The notes under the pieces are model-generated. The model was not told where the DNA came from and searched no databases. It was given only the letters and a program-made list of their open reading frames with translations. Made by a program: the position numbers and the translations under genes. Shown here piece by piece: positions 1 to 5,897 of a stretch of DNA of 7,993 nt. Position 1 is the first letter of the stretch. Each line of letters begins with the position of its first letter. Where the stretch lies: assembly GCA_027728145.1 (NCBI GenBank), contig JAQBZV010000040.1, forward strand, positions 1 through 7,993. Direction: 5' to 3'. This DNA is from Actinomycetota bacterium. Its GTDB lineage: Bacteria > Actinomycetota > Actinomycetes > Actinomycetales > Microbacteriaceae.

Positions 1-1
1 C

Positions 2-418
2 TTTGTTGCGGGTGTGGGCACCGGGGGAACCCTCACGGGAACAGGACAGGTGCTCAAGGAGAGAAAGCCCGGACTCCGAGTAGTCGGTGTTGAGCCTTTA
101 GAGTCTCCCCTGCTGAATGGCGGCGAGGCTGGTCCCCACAAAATTCAGGGAATCGGTGCGAACTTTGTGCCCGCAATTTTGGATCGCGAGGTCTACGACG
201 AGGTTCTGGATGTCACCAGCCAGCAGGCTGTGGACATGGCTCGACGTCTCGGAGCTGAGGAGGGAATCCTCGGAGGTATATCTTCCGGCGCGACAGCCCA
301 TGCTGCCGTGGAGTTGGCGAAGCGCCCTGAACTTTCTGGTTCGACTATCGTCGTAATTCTGGCAAGCTTTGGTGAGCGTTATCTCTCCACCGTTCTGTAT
401 GAGGGCCTCGATACCTAA
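2..418 (+). CDS. cysK: Cysteine synthase (O-acetylserine sulfhydrylase), C-terminal part
   Basis: Partial gene: the reading frame is open to the left edge, and 138 codons plus a TAA stop are visible. The enzyme is a cytoplasmic, PLP-dependent fold-type II protein that makes cysteine from O-acetylserine and sulfide. The visible part begins [15 protein letters not shown], whose GTGGT stretch is the loop that grips the PLP phosphate. It continues with [13 protein letters not shown], with GISSGA (the Ser that contacts the PLP ring nitrogen) and with the terminal SFGERYLST typical of CysK. The PLP lysine lies upstream, outside the window. The stop is 1 nt before the ATG of cysE, so the two are almost certainly one operon and translationally coupled. 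Cystathionine beta-synthase has a similar core, but the ending without a CBS domain and the cysE neighbour favour CysK. Confidence 0.95.
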   Translation, partial: FVAGVGTGGTLTGTGQVLKERKPGLRVVGVEPLESPLLNGGEAGPHKIQGIGANFVPAILDREVYDEVLDVTSQQAVDMARRLGAEEGILGGISSGATAHAAVELAKRPELSGSTIVVILASFGERYLSTVLYEGLDT

Positions 419-419
419 T

Positions 420-965
420 ATGACTCACTCCACTCGCATGGGCGAAGACATCGCCGCGGTGCGAGACCGCGACCCTGCCGCGCGGAACTCTCTGGAAGTG
501 TTTTTGACTTCTCCCGGTGTTCACGCTCTGTGGTGGCATCGCGTGGCGTGCTGGTTGTGGCGGTGGGAGTGGTTCCTCATTGCTCGCGTCATCTCCAACA
601 TCGCTCGGACCTTTACTGGGATCGAGATTCATCCAGGTGCCACTATTGGACGGCGAGTGGTCATCGATCACGGGATGGGTGTCGTGATCGGGGAGACCGC
701 CACGGTGGGAGACGACTGCTTGATCTATCACGGTGTGACGCTCGGGGGAAAAGTTGCGCAGGCCCGAGAAGAATGTCAGGGTCGCCGCCACCCCGCGGTC
801 GGAAACAACGTGACTATTGGGTCGGGTGCCACACTCTTGGGCCCCATCACCATTGGTGAGGGCGCCACCATTGGCGCTATGTCGGTCGTTCTGGACGATG
901 TTCCTGCGGGTGCCCTTGCGGTGGGTATTCCGGCGAAAATCAAGAAGAGAAGCAAGCGCGCGTAG
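420..965 (+). CDS. cysE: Serine O-acetyltransferase
   Basis: This enzyme transfers acetyl from acetyl-CoA to serine, giving the O-acetylserine used by the adjacent CysK. The ATG at 420 gives 181 aa, a usual length for the short actinobacterial and Gram-positive form. The N-terminal part (about 1-60) is helical and contains VRDRDPAAR and [10 protein letters not shown]. It is followed by a left-handed beta-helix of hexapeptide repeats with HPGATIG, the catalytic Asp83-His84 pair in [20 protein letters not shown], a second active-site His124 in RRHP, and the final VGIPAKI. The start is chosen for its 1-nt spacing to the cysK stop. A GAGGG lies 14 nt upstream, rather far for a ribosome-binding site. 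An in-frame ATG at 438 (MGEDIAAV) is a real alternative, because many relatives begin close to that point. Confidence 0.95.
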   Translation: MTHSTRMGEDIAAVRDRDPAARNSLEVFLTSPGVHALWWHRVACWLWRWEWFLIARVISNIARTFTGIEIHPGATIGRRVVIDHGMGVVIGETATVGDDCLIYHGVTLGGKVAQAREECQGRRHPAVGNNVTIGSGATLLGPITIGEGATIGAMSVVLDDVPAGALAVGIPAKIKKRSKRA

Positions 966-974
966 GCTTTCCCC

Positions 975-1685
975 ATGTTGAAACAGGTGAGCCGTCTCAC
1001 CCTGGGCCCGCTCGCCAGGGGGCTGTTTCGCGCCAAAATTGTGGGTCGCCGAAATGTTCCGAAGACGGGTCCGGTGATTCTCGCGAGCAATCACTTGTCC
1101 TTCATCGACAGCGTGGTGATTACCTTGTTTGCCCCCAGGCCGGTGTCCTTCCTCGCCAAAGACAGCTATTTCACGGGTACAGGCATCACAGGGTTTTTGT
1201 CGCGACACTTTTTTCGCAGCATTGGGGCAATCCCGGTGACACGGGGCGTCGGGCAAGCGGCTCAAGACGCTCTGGACGCAGGATTGAATCTCCTGCACGA
1301 GGGTGAAGCTTTCGCGATTTATCCCGAGGGCACGCGGTCCAGAGACGGGCGGCTGTATCGCGGAAAGACTGGCGTCGCGTGGCTCGCCCTGAATGCCGGA
1401 GTCCCGGTAATCCCGGTTGCCCTCACGGGGACGGACAAGGTTCAGCCGATCGGAACGAAAGGCATACGTCCCGCGAAGGTCACCATCCAGTTTGGCGAAC
1501 CCTTGGATTTGTCCCGTCACGGAAAAGCAGATTCGGGGAGAGCGAGACGCCACGCCACCGATGAAGTGATGGACGCTATCGCGGCCCTGTCAGGGCAGCA
1601 GCGCGCGGGCGAGTACAACGAACCTCCCGCCGCGACGTTCGCGGAGAAGGTCCGTCGGACTTTCCGTGGGCGTGGAGAGCTTTAG
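975..1685 (+). CDS. plsC: 1-acyl-sn-glycerol-3-phosphate acyltransferase (PlsC/LPLAT family)
   Basis: A 236-aa acyltransferase that probably adds the second acyl chain to lysophosphatidic acid at the inner face of the membrane, giving phosphatidic acid. The family's H-x4-D motif is His40 to Asp45 in NHLSFID. The acceptor-binding motif is YPEGTRSRDG, with Glu118-Gly119-Thr120-Arg121. A later VPVIPVALTGTD matches the motif IV region. The C-terminal 40 residues are basic and look disordered. The gene starts 9 nt after the cysE stop with only a weak TAGG as ribosome-binding site, so coupling to cysE is likely. Its stop codon overlaps that of the convergent thioredoxin gene. The exact acceptor (glycerol-3-phosphate derivative or another lysolipid) cannot be told from the sequence. 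Confidence 0.88.
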   Translation: MLKQVSRLTLGPLARGLFRAKIVGRRNVPKTGPVILASNHLSFIDSVVITLFAPRPVSFLAKDSYFTGTGITGFLSRHFFRSIGAIPVTRGVGQAAQDALDAGLNLLHEGEAFAIYPEGTRSRDGRLYRGKTGVAWLALNAGVPVIPVALTGTDKVQPIGTKGIRPAKVTIQFGEPLDLSRHGKADSGRARRHATDEVMDAIAALSGQQRAGEYNEPPAATFAEKVRRTFRGRGEL

Positions 1686-2065
1686 GCCGGATCAGCTGGC
1701 TGTGAGGCCGCGGTCTCCTCGACCTGCTTGCGAACATCGTCCATGTCGAGGCCTTTCACCGCGGTGATGACTTCTTCCAGCGCGGGAGCGGGGAGGGCGC
1801 CAGGCTGCGAAAACACCAGGATTCCATCGCGGAATGCCATCAGAGTGGGGATGGACCGGATGTTGGCGGCCTGCGACAGTGTGGGCTGCGCTTCCGTGTC
1901 TACCTTGCCAAATGTGACGTCGGGGTGTTCGTTGCTGGCGGCTTCGTAGACCGGAGCGAACCCCACACAGGGGCCGCACCAGGCAGCCCAGAAATCAACG
2001 AGGGTGATTCCGTCCGAGGTGACGGTCTTTTCAAAGTCTTCGTGGGTGAGATCAACAGTGGGCAT
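1682..2065 (-). CDS. Thioredoxin (WCGPC type)
   Basis: A 127-aa cytoplasmic dithiol-disulfide oxidoreductase. The active site is FWAAWCGPC with Cys30 and Cys33. The buried Asp24 in LVDFWA and the cis-proline Pro73 in SIPT are both present, so it should be catalytically competent. About 20 residues beyond the usual thioredoxin fold (MDDVRKQVEETAASQPADPA) form a probably helical tail. The frame is open further upstream to 2215, but the ATG at 2065 is chosen because GAAAGGA stands 7 nt before it and MPTVDLTHEDF is the normal beginning of the fold. The gene is single, is transcribed toward plsC, and has a perfect 18-bp palindrome just upstream. That suggests it is separately induced, perhaps by sulfur stress. 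There is no adjacent thioredoxin reductase, so I give no trxA symbol. Confidence 0.93.
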   Translation of the reverse strand: MPTVDLTHEDFEKTVTSDGITLVDFWAAWCGPCVGFAPVYEAASNEHPDVTFGKVDTEAQPTLSQAANIRSIPTLMAFRDGILVFSQPGALPAPALEEVITAVKGLDMDDVRKQVEETAASQPADPA

Positions 2066-2071
2066 AAGGGG

Positions 2072-2078
2072 TCCTTTC
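2072..2078 (-). promoter_or_regulatory. Ribosome-binding site of the thioredoxin gene
   Basis: On the minus strand this reads GAAAGGA, with six bases between it and the ATG at 2065. It decides the start codon against the longer open frame that reaches 2215. The same GAAAGGA heptamer precedes the TetR-family gene at 4826. Confidence 0.7.
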
Positions 2079-2091
2079 GTGTCCCAGCCAC

Positions 2092-2109
2092 GATACCCCA
2101 TGGGGTATC
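2092..2109. promoter_or_regulatory. Perfect 18-bp palindrome, candidate CsoR/CstR-type operator
   Basis: GATACCCCATGGGGTATC is identical to its own reverse complement over all 18 bases, and the symmetry stops exactly at both ends. It lies 26 nt upstream of the thioredoxin start codon in non-coding DNA. The form, an A/T-rich flank, a run of four C, then four G and a mirrored flank, resembles operators known for CsoR-family repressors, including the persulfide sensor CstR and some metal sensors. On the minus strand a possible -10 box (TATCGT, 2095 to 2090) overlaps its edge. A bound repressor would then cover the promoter, with the transcript starting near 2083. The palindrome is seen directly; the regulator family is inference, and no such regulator gene is in the window. 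Confidence 0.6.
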
Positions 2110-2200
2110 CGAGCGAAAGTTGTGTTCGCCGTGCGCGGACCCAGGAGAACCTCTCGTAGTAGGACAAGAACAAAAAGTGGGTGTCCCTGTGCCCCTCGAT

Positions 2201-2220
2201 GGTGTCTGGCGCCAATCACC
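2201..2220. promoter_or_regulatory. Interrupted 20-bp palindrome upstream of acyl-CoA oxidase
   Basis: GGTGTCTGGCGCCAATCACC pairs as GGTG-nn-TGGCGCCA-nn-CACC, with 16 of 20 positions symmetric. It lies 66 nt before the oxidase start and upstream of a possible -10 box (TATTCT, 2245-2250). It could be the site of an activator or repressor of the oxidase gene. It does not resemble the palindrome ahead of the TetR-family gene, so it may belong to another regulator. A second short inverted repeat, CTGGA-GCAA-TCCAG, follows directly at 2221-2234. Confidence 0.35.
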
Positions 2221-2244
2221 CTGGAGCAATCCAGAGGATGAGCG

Positions 2245-2250
2245 TATTCT
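2245..2250 (+). promoter_or_regulatory. Possible -10 box of the acyl-CoA oxidase gene
   Basis: TATTCT fits the actinobacterial TAnnnT pattern and would start an mRNA about 28-30 nt before the ATG at 2286. No convincing -35 hexamer stands 16-19 nt upstream, so this is a weak call. It also lies too far upstream to serve a longer protein starting at 2181 or 2238. Confidence 0.3.
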
Positions 2251-2274
2251 GTGCTCAGGTTTCTAGCATTAGGC

Positions 2275-2279
2275 AGGAG
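2275..2279 (+). promoter_or_regulatory. Ribosome-binding site deciding the oxidase start
   Basis: AGGAG is followed by six bases and then the ATG at 2286. The upstream in-frame starts at 2181 and 2238 lack a site at proper spacing, so 2286 is preferred. Confidence 0.7.
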
Positions 2280-2285
2280 CATGTC

Positions 2286-4301
2286 ATGACGGTCACCACC
2301 GATATTCCCCGGTCCCAGAAGAATTTTGTGCCGAGCGAAGAACTGCAGCTCGACACTGCCGCGCTGGGCAAAGAACTCCTCGGTCGCTGGGCAGAGGTTC
2401 GTCTGCGCGCGAGAGCGGTCTGCGAGCGTCCCGAGATGTGGAAAATCGAAGGCCAACCGATTGCTGAGCACCGCGAGCGTGTGCTGGAGCAGCTGTCCCA
2501 CCTCGTGGACGCGGGTGGCGTCCTGCTGTCCTTCCCCGAGAGCGTGGGAGGAAAAGCAAATCCCGGTGGAAATATTGCCAACTTTGAGCAGCTTGTTCTG
2601 GCGGATCCTTCTCTGCAAATCAAGTCGGGAGTCCAGTGGGGACTTTTTGGCGCAGCGGTGATGCATTTAGGAACTGAAAAGCACCACCTCAAGTTCCTGC
2701 CGGGAATCATGTCGCTGGAAACACCGGGGTGCTTCGCGATGACCGAGACCGGTCATGGGTCTGATGTCGCATCGATTGCGACTACAGCCACTTATGACGA
2801 GACGTCACGAGATTTCATCCTCCACACACCCCATCGGGGTGCGTGGAAGGACTACATCGGTAACGCCGCCCTGCACGGGAAAGCCGCAGTTGTCTTTGCC
2901 CAGTTGATTGTCGGCGGCGAGAACCACGGTGTTCACGCGCTGTATGTCCCGCTGCGTGACGAGAACGGCTTCCTGCCGGGAATCGGCGGAGAAGACGATG
3001 GTCCCAAGGGGGGTTTGAACGGCATCGACAACGGTCGCCTCCACTTCACGAAGGTGCGGGTGCCCCGGGAAAATCTGCTCGATCGGTATGGGTCGGTCGA
3101 TGAGAATGGCGTGTACTCCTCCCCTATTGAGAGTCGTGGCCGTCGCTTCTTCACCATCCTCGGCACGCTCGTTCAAGGTCGCGTCTCACTAGTGGGGGCT
3201 GTCTCTGTGGCGTCTCAACTCGCCATGACCATCGCGGTCAAGTATGCGGTTGTCCGTCGCCAGTTCCCCGTTCCAGGAACCGACTCCGAACAGGTGCTGC
3301 TGGACTACCAACAACACCAGCGTCGACTTTTGCCTCGCCTGGCTAACGCCTATGCGATGACGTTTGCTCAGGACGAGCTTCTGAACATTTTCCACGACGT
3401 CTTCAGCGGTGCGAGGGACACCGAAGAGGAACGACAGGACCTCGAGACTTTGGCTGCAGCCCTCAAGCCCTATGCCAGTTGGTCAGCCTTGGATATTGTC
3501 CAGGCCGCTCGGGAGGCTTGTGGTGGCCAGGGGTACTTGGCGGAAAACAGGCTTTCGACCCTGCACGGAGACCTCGATGTGTATGTCACGTTTGAAGGTG
3601 ACAACACTGTCCTGTTGCAGCTTGTCGCAAAGCGACTGCTCGGAGATTATGCGCAACAGTTCAAGGGTGCCGACTTTGGAACGATGGCCGGGTACTTGGC
3701 TGATCAGGTCGGTGACGCAGCCTTCAACCGCTCCGGTTTGCGCAGGCTTGCACAAAATGTCGCAGACTTTGGCTCCACCGCCCGGTCAATTGGCTATGTG
3801 CGAAGCACGGCGTCGCAGCGGCAGCTGCTGATTGATCGCGTCCACAGCATGGTCGCGGAAGTGGCAGATCACCTCAAGCACTCCAGCAGGTTGCCTCCCG
3901 AGGAAGCAGCAGCTCTGATGAACAAGCACCAAAGTGCTCTCATCGACGCAGCGTGGGCTCACGCAGAGCTGGTGGTGTGGGAAGCCTTCACTCACGCAGT
4001 GGATCGCCTCGACGAGGGCCCCAACAAGCAGATCATGCGGTGGTTGCGCGATCTTCACGGATTCACCCTTATTGAGAAGCACCGTGATTGGTATCTGATG
4101 AAGGGGCGCCTGAGTGCTCACCGCGCGGAGGCGATTACGAACTACATCAATCACCGCCTGCTCCCGCGCTTGCGTCCTCACGCCCTCGATCTCGTGGACA
4201 GTTTTGGGTTGACTGAGGACCTTATTAGGGCTCCCATTGCCCTCGGCGAGGAGCAGGAACGCCAAGAAGAGGCACGAGCTTACGAAAAGGGCTTAGCGTA
4301 A
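2286..4301 (+). CDS. Acyl-CoA oxidase / acyl-CoA dehydrogenase family flavoprotein (ACOX-like)
   Basis: A 671-aa FAD enzyme expected to introduce the trans-2 double bond into acyl-CoA in the first step of beta-oxidation. In true oxidases the electrons pass to O2, giving H2O2. The length and layout match the peroxisomal ACOX type rather than a 380-aa dehydrogenase. In order: an alpha-helical N-terminal domain (about 1-145); a beta domain with CFAMTETGHGSDV (149-161), the flavin and substrate segment; helical domains with CGGQGYLAENRL (412 on); TFEGDN with the presumed catalytic base Glu437, equivalent to the TFEGEN glutamate of mammalian ACOX1; and an extra C-terminal helical domain (about 480-671). 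The start at 2286 has AGGAG six bases ahead. A membrane methyltransferase gene follows 4 nt later. Whether O2 or an electron-transfer flavoprotein is the acceptor cannot be decided here. Confidence 0.9.
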   Translation: MTVTTDIPRSQKNFVPSEELQLDTAALGKELLGRWAEVRLRARAVCERPEMWKIEGQPIAEHRERVLEQLSHLVDAGGVLLSFPESVGGKANPGGNIANFEQLVLADPSLQIKSGVQWGLFGAAVMHLGTEKHHLKFLPGIMSLETPGCFAMTETGHGSDVASIATTATYDETSRDFILHTPHRGAWKDYIGNAALHGKAAVVFAQLIVGGENHGVHALYVPLRDENGFLPGIGGEDDGPKGGLNGIDNGRLHFTKVRVPRENLLDRYGSVDENGVYSSPIESRGRRFFTILGTLVQGRVSLVGAVSVASQLAMTIAVKYAVVRRQFPVPGTDSEQVLLDYQQHQRRLLPRLANAYAMTFAQDELLNIFHDVFSGARDTEEERQDLETLAAALKPYASWSALDIVQAAREACGGQGYLAENRLSTLHGDLDVYVTFEGDNTVLLQLVAKRLLGDYAQQFKGADFGTMAGYLADQVGDAAFNRSGLRRLAQNVADFGSTARSIGYVRSTASQRQLLIDRVHSMVAEVADHLKHSSRLPPEEAAALMNKHQSALIDAAWAHAELVVWEAFTHAVDRLDEGPNKQIMRWLRDLHGFTLIEKHRDWYLMKGRLSAHRAEAITNYINHRLLPRLRPHALDLVDSFGLTEDLIRAPIALGEEQERQEEARAYEKGLA

Positions 4302-4305
4302 GAGA

Positions 4306-4764
4306 ATGACTCCCTCCACTGGCTGGGCTCTCGTGGGCGCTCAGTTTGGTTTGCTCGCGGCTCTCATCATTCTCCCCGCCGGTGACCTGTGGTCGAGGGG
4401 TGTGGTGTCGCTCGGCGCCGGAGGCGTCCTCCTGGTGGGAGGTTTCGTGGCGGCAGCGCTTGCAGGGCTGCGGCTGGGACCGAGCCTGACCCCTCTCCCT
4501 ATCCCGAAAGACGATGGGGAGTTGGTGACCTCTGGTTTTTATCACTTTGTGCGACACCCCATTTATACGGGCGTGTTGCTGGCCGGTGCCGGTCTCGTGG
4601 TTGCCCAGGCGTCGCTTGGCCACATCGTCGGGTGGGCTGCTCTCTGGGGTGTGTTGACGCTGAAGGCGCTGGGAGAGGAAAGGATGCTGTCGGATAAGTA
4701 CGACGGCTACGGGGAGTATTTGGCGCGCACGGGGCGGTTCTTTCCGAAGTTCAAGCGGTTGTAA
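4306..4764 (+). CDS. Isoprenylcysteine carboxyl methyltransferase (ICMT/PEMT-like) family membrane protein
   Basis: A 152-aa integral membrane protein with about four hydrophobic segments (roughly 7-24, 33-55, 87-102 and 105-121). The family signature is clear: LVTSGFYHFVRHPIYTG at 73-89 with the Arg83-His84-Pro85 core, then EERML at 124-128 and a final YGEYLARTGRFFP. In characterised ICMT enzymes the RHP and C-terminal EE regions form the S-adenosylmethionine pocket, so a methyltransferase activity is plausible. The substrate is unknown: bacteria do not usually prenylate proteins, and lipids or small hydrophobic molecules are alternatives. It starts 4 nt after the acyl-CoA oxidase stop, so the two should be co-transcribed. 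No good ribosome-binding site stands before the ATG, which favours translational coupling. Confidence 0.82.
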   Translation: MTPSTGWALVGAQFGLLAALIILPAGDLWSRGVVSLGAGGVLLVGGFVAAALAGLRLGPSLTPLPIPKDDGELVTSGFYHFVRHPIYTGVLLAGAGLVVAQASLGHIVGWAALWGVLTLKALGEERMLSDKYDGYGEYLARTGRFFPKFKRL

Positions 4765-4768
4765 CAAA

Positions 4769-4785
4769 AGTGGACTAAGTTCACT
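4769..4785. promoter_or_regulatory. 17-bp near-palindrome, candidate autoregulatory TetR operator
   Basis: AGTGGACTAAGTTCACT has two 8-bp arms around a central A, with one mismatched pair (4773/4781). It lies in the 61-nt gap between the methyltransferase stop and the regulator start, ahead of the ribosome-binding site. Length, symmetry and location suit a TetR-family site controlling its own gene. I found no second copy by eye in the other intergenic gaps. Confidence 0.5.
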
Positions 4786-4811
4786 CAAGTCCCCCCTAGG
4801 TAGACACATTC

Positions 4812-4818
4812 GAAAGGA
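4812..4818 (+). promoter_or_regulatory. Ribosome-binding site deciding the GTG start
   Basis: GAAAGGA with seven bases before the GTG at 4826. It supports that GTG as the start, since the next in-frame ATG (4919) would cut off 31 residues and lacks such a site. Confidence 0.75.
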
Positions 4819-4825
4819 CATTGTT

Positions 4826-5581
4826 GTGGCGAGGCGAAAGCTCACCGATGTGTCGCACCCTGACCCCCGCCTCACCGACGAGTTCTGGCTGGAGTTTGGG
4901 GATGATCCGCAGCCCCCGATGCGTCTGAAGATTTTGTATGTCACTTTTGGTGAGGTGTCCAGATCTGGTCCTGGATCGTTCAACGTAGCGAGCGTGTGTG
5001 ATCGTTTGGGAATCACCTACCCGATGGTCAACCACTACTTCGGGGGCCGGGACGGTCTGCTCGCTGAGGGTGCGTTCATGGTCTACGAGCGCTATGGGGA
5101 AAGGCTGTGGGCTGCGGTGTTGGCCGCACCTCGTGACCCCCAGGCACGCCTGAAGGCGTGGATGATGGCTCAGGTCGCAGAAACTTGGACCATGGGTGGC
5201 TGGGGTCCCGTCCTCAATTATCCGCTTGCGGCGCGAGAAGTCACGTTGGAAATCGAGGCTAAGTTTCAGAAGTCGATGAACAGGATTTTTGAGTTGAATC
5301 TGGCGCGCCTCAGGGCGCTGGTGAAGGACGTGCGAGAAGACCGGGTGACTGACGTCGAGTACACGGTCGACCACTATCCTCGCGCTGAGCTGCTCACCGA
5401 CCCTCATCTCCTTTCCGTCATGCCGACTGTTTCATGGTCGATTTTCGGGATGGCTGTGTGGGTGGCGGGGGAACATACTCGCGCTCAAAGAATCGGTGAG
5501 GTCGCCGAGCTCAAGCAGGTGCTGTTGGACAATCATTTTCGAACCACCGTGTCGGTGATTAAGGGCCATCCCGATAACTAA
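4826..5581 (+). CDS. TetR/AcrR-family transcriptional regulator
   Basis: A 251-aa DNA-binding regulator with a GTG start. The N-terminal domain shows the TetR pattern: helix 1 around 33-45 (LKILYVTFGEV), then the helix-turn-helix FNVASVCDRLGITYPMVNHYF at about 52-72 and the following GGRDGLLAEG. The rest (about 85-251) is a helical ligand-binding and dimerisation region, for which sequence reading gives no ligand. There is an unusual lead of about 30 acidic and polar residues before helix 1. The 251-aa length is somewhat above the common 190-220. Its position behind an acyl-CoA oxidase and methyltransferase pair makes an acyl-CoA or lipid ligand possible, but that is inference. The near-palindrome at 4769-4785 is a likely self-regulation site. 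Confidence 0.9.
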   Translation: MARRKLTDVSHPDPRLTDEFWLEFGDDPQPPMRLKILYVTFGEVSRSGPGSFNVASVCDRLGITYPMVNHYFGGRDGLLAEGAFMVYERYGERLWAAVLAAPRDPQARLKAWMMAQVAETWTMGGWGPVLNYPLAAREVTLEIEAKFQKSMNRIFELNLARLRALVKDVREDRVTDVEYTVDHYPRAELLTDPHLLSVMPTVSWSIFGMAVWVAGEHTRAQRIGEVAELKQVLLDNHFRTTVSVIKGHPDN

Positions 5582-5597
5582 ATCAAGTTCTATTTAG
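5578..5597. repeat. Short inverted repeat across the regulator stop codon
   Basis: CTAAAT and ATTTAG, perfect 6-bp arms with an 8-nt spacer, begin at the TetR-family stop codon and run into the gap before the small membrane gene. As RNA the stem would be all A-U but for one pair and has no U tract, so it is a poor terminator. It could be an operator or chance. Confidence 0.3.
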
Positions 5598-5602
5598 GTT
5601 GT

Positions 5603-5608
5603 TATGCT
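5603..5608 (+). promoter_or_regulatory. Possible -10 box for a leaderless small-gene transcript
   Basis: TATGCT matches the actinobacterial -10 pattern well. A transcript starting about 7 nt downstream would begin at the GTG at 5615, or within 3 nt of the GTG at 5612. That gives a leaderless mRNA, which is common in Actinobacteria. No clear -35 box is visible. Confidence 0.4.
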
Positions 5609-5611
5609 GGG

Positions 5612-5812
5612 GTGGTGGACTCACCGTCGGAACCCGCCGCAGTGGAATCATCCTTCTTGTTTTTCCTCAGTCTGGGGCTAGGTTCCCTCGCTCTCGTTCT
5701 TGCCGGTGTTGCTGTCTTTCTTCTCCTTCGTGGGCATGACTATTTCAAGAAAGCTAGGTATCGAAGCAACCGTGTGAGCGCGGAGTCAAACCTGGAGACT
5801 CCAGAACCGTAA
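5612..5812 (+). CDS. Small single-span membrane protein, unknown function
   Basis: A 66-aa protein, or 65 aa if the second of two tandem GTG codons (5615) is the start. The N-terminal dozen residues are acidic (VDSPSEPAAVE). A hydrophobic segment follows at about 13-39, rich in Phe, Leu, Val and Gly. It ends in RGHDYFKKARYRSNR, a positively charged stretch that should remain in the cytoplasm and so place the N-terminus outside. The tail is polar. I do not recognise the family. There is no signal peptidase site or lipobox. The gene lies 30 nt after the regulator and 85 nt before pntAA, and no ribosome-binding site stands at good spacing, consistent with leaderless translation. The protein-like composition, with one clean hydrophobic span and a positive-inside border, argues that it is real. 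Confidence 0.65.
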   Translation: MVDSPSEPAAVESSFLFFLSLGLGSLALVLAGVAVFLLLRGHDYFKKARYRSNRVSAESNLETPEP

Positions 5813-5847
5813 CTGGCGGTCCGCTCTGCTACGGTAGTGCTCGCTCA

Positions 5848-5870
5848 CCCTTGAGGAGGCCTCTCGAGGG
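5848..5870 (+). other. RNA hairpin in the pntAA leader
   Basis: CCCTTGAGG (5848-5856) can pair with TCTCGAGGG (5862-5870) over nine pairs, two of them G-U, around the 5-nt loop AGGCC. It ends 27 nt before the pntAA start codon. There is no T run after it, so it is not a typical intrinsic terminator. It may protect the message, tune translation, or be chance. Confidence 0.35.
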
Positions 5871-5897
5871 ATTCACTAACCGCGAGGGTGAAATTTC

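Noticed and set aside
345..1553. 402-codon open frame on the minus strand opposite cysK, cysE and plsC
   Set aside because: Its translation is rich in His, Arg, Pro and Ser with no recognisable motif. The opposite strand carries three clear enzymes with intact catalytic motifs, so this is a high-GC shadow frame.
1756..1767. Perfect 12-bp palindrome TCACCGCGGTGA
   Set aside because: It lies inside the thioredoxin coding region, at codons for Thr-Ala-Val, and is short enough to arise by chance in GC-rich coding sequence.
2066..2215. Longer N-terminus for the thioredoxin, starting at 2215
   Set aside because: The extra 50 residues have no thioredoxin or signal-peptide character and would be encoded across the palindrome. 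The strong ribosome-binding site serves the ATG at 2065.
2181..2285. Acyl-CoA oxidase starting at 2181 or 2238
   Set aside because: The upstream residues do not look like part of the fold, and the region holds the palindromes and probable -10 box. AGGAG is correctly spaced only for 2286.
4765..4825. Possible intrinsic terminator after the methyltransferase gene
   Set aside because: The only symmetric element is the 17-bp near-palindrome, which has a single central base, no loop and no T run, so it reads as an operator rather than a terminator.
4225..5016. 263-codon minus-strand open frame opposite the methyltransferase and regulator genes
   Set aside because: Low-complexity, Arg/His/Ser-rich translation, no visible ribosome-binding site, and it covers two well-supported plus-strand genes and their regulatory gap.
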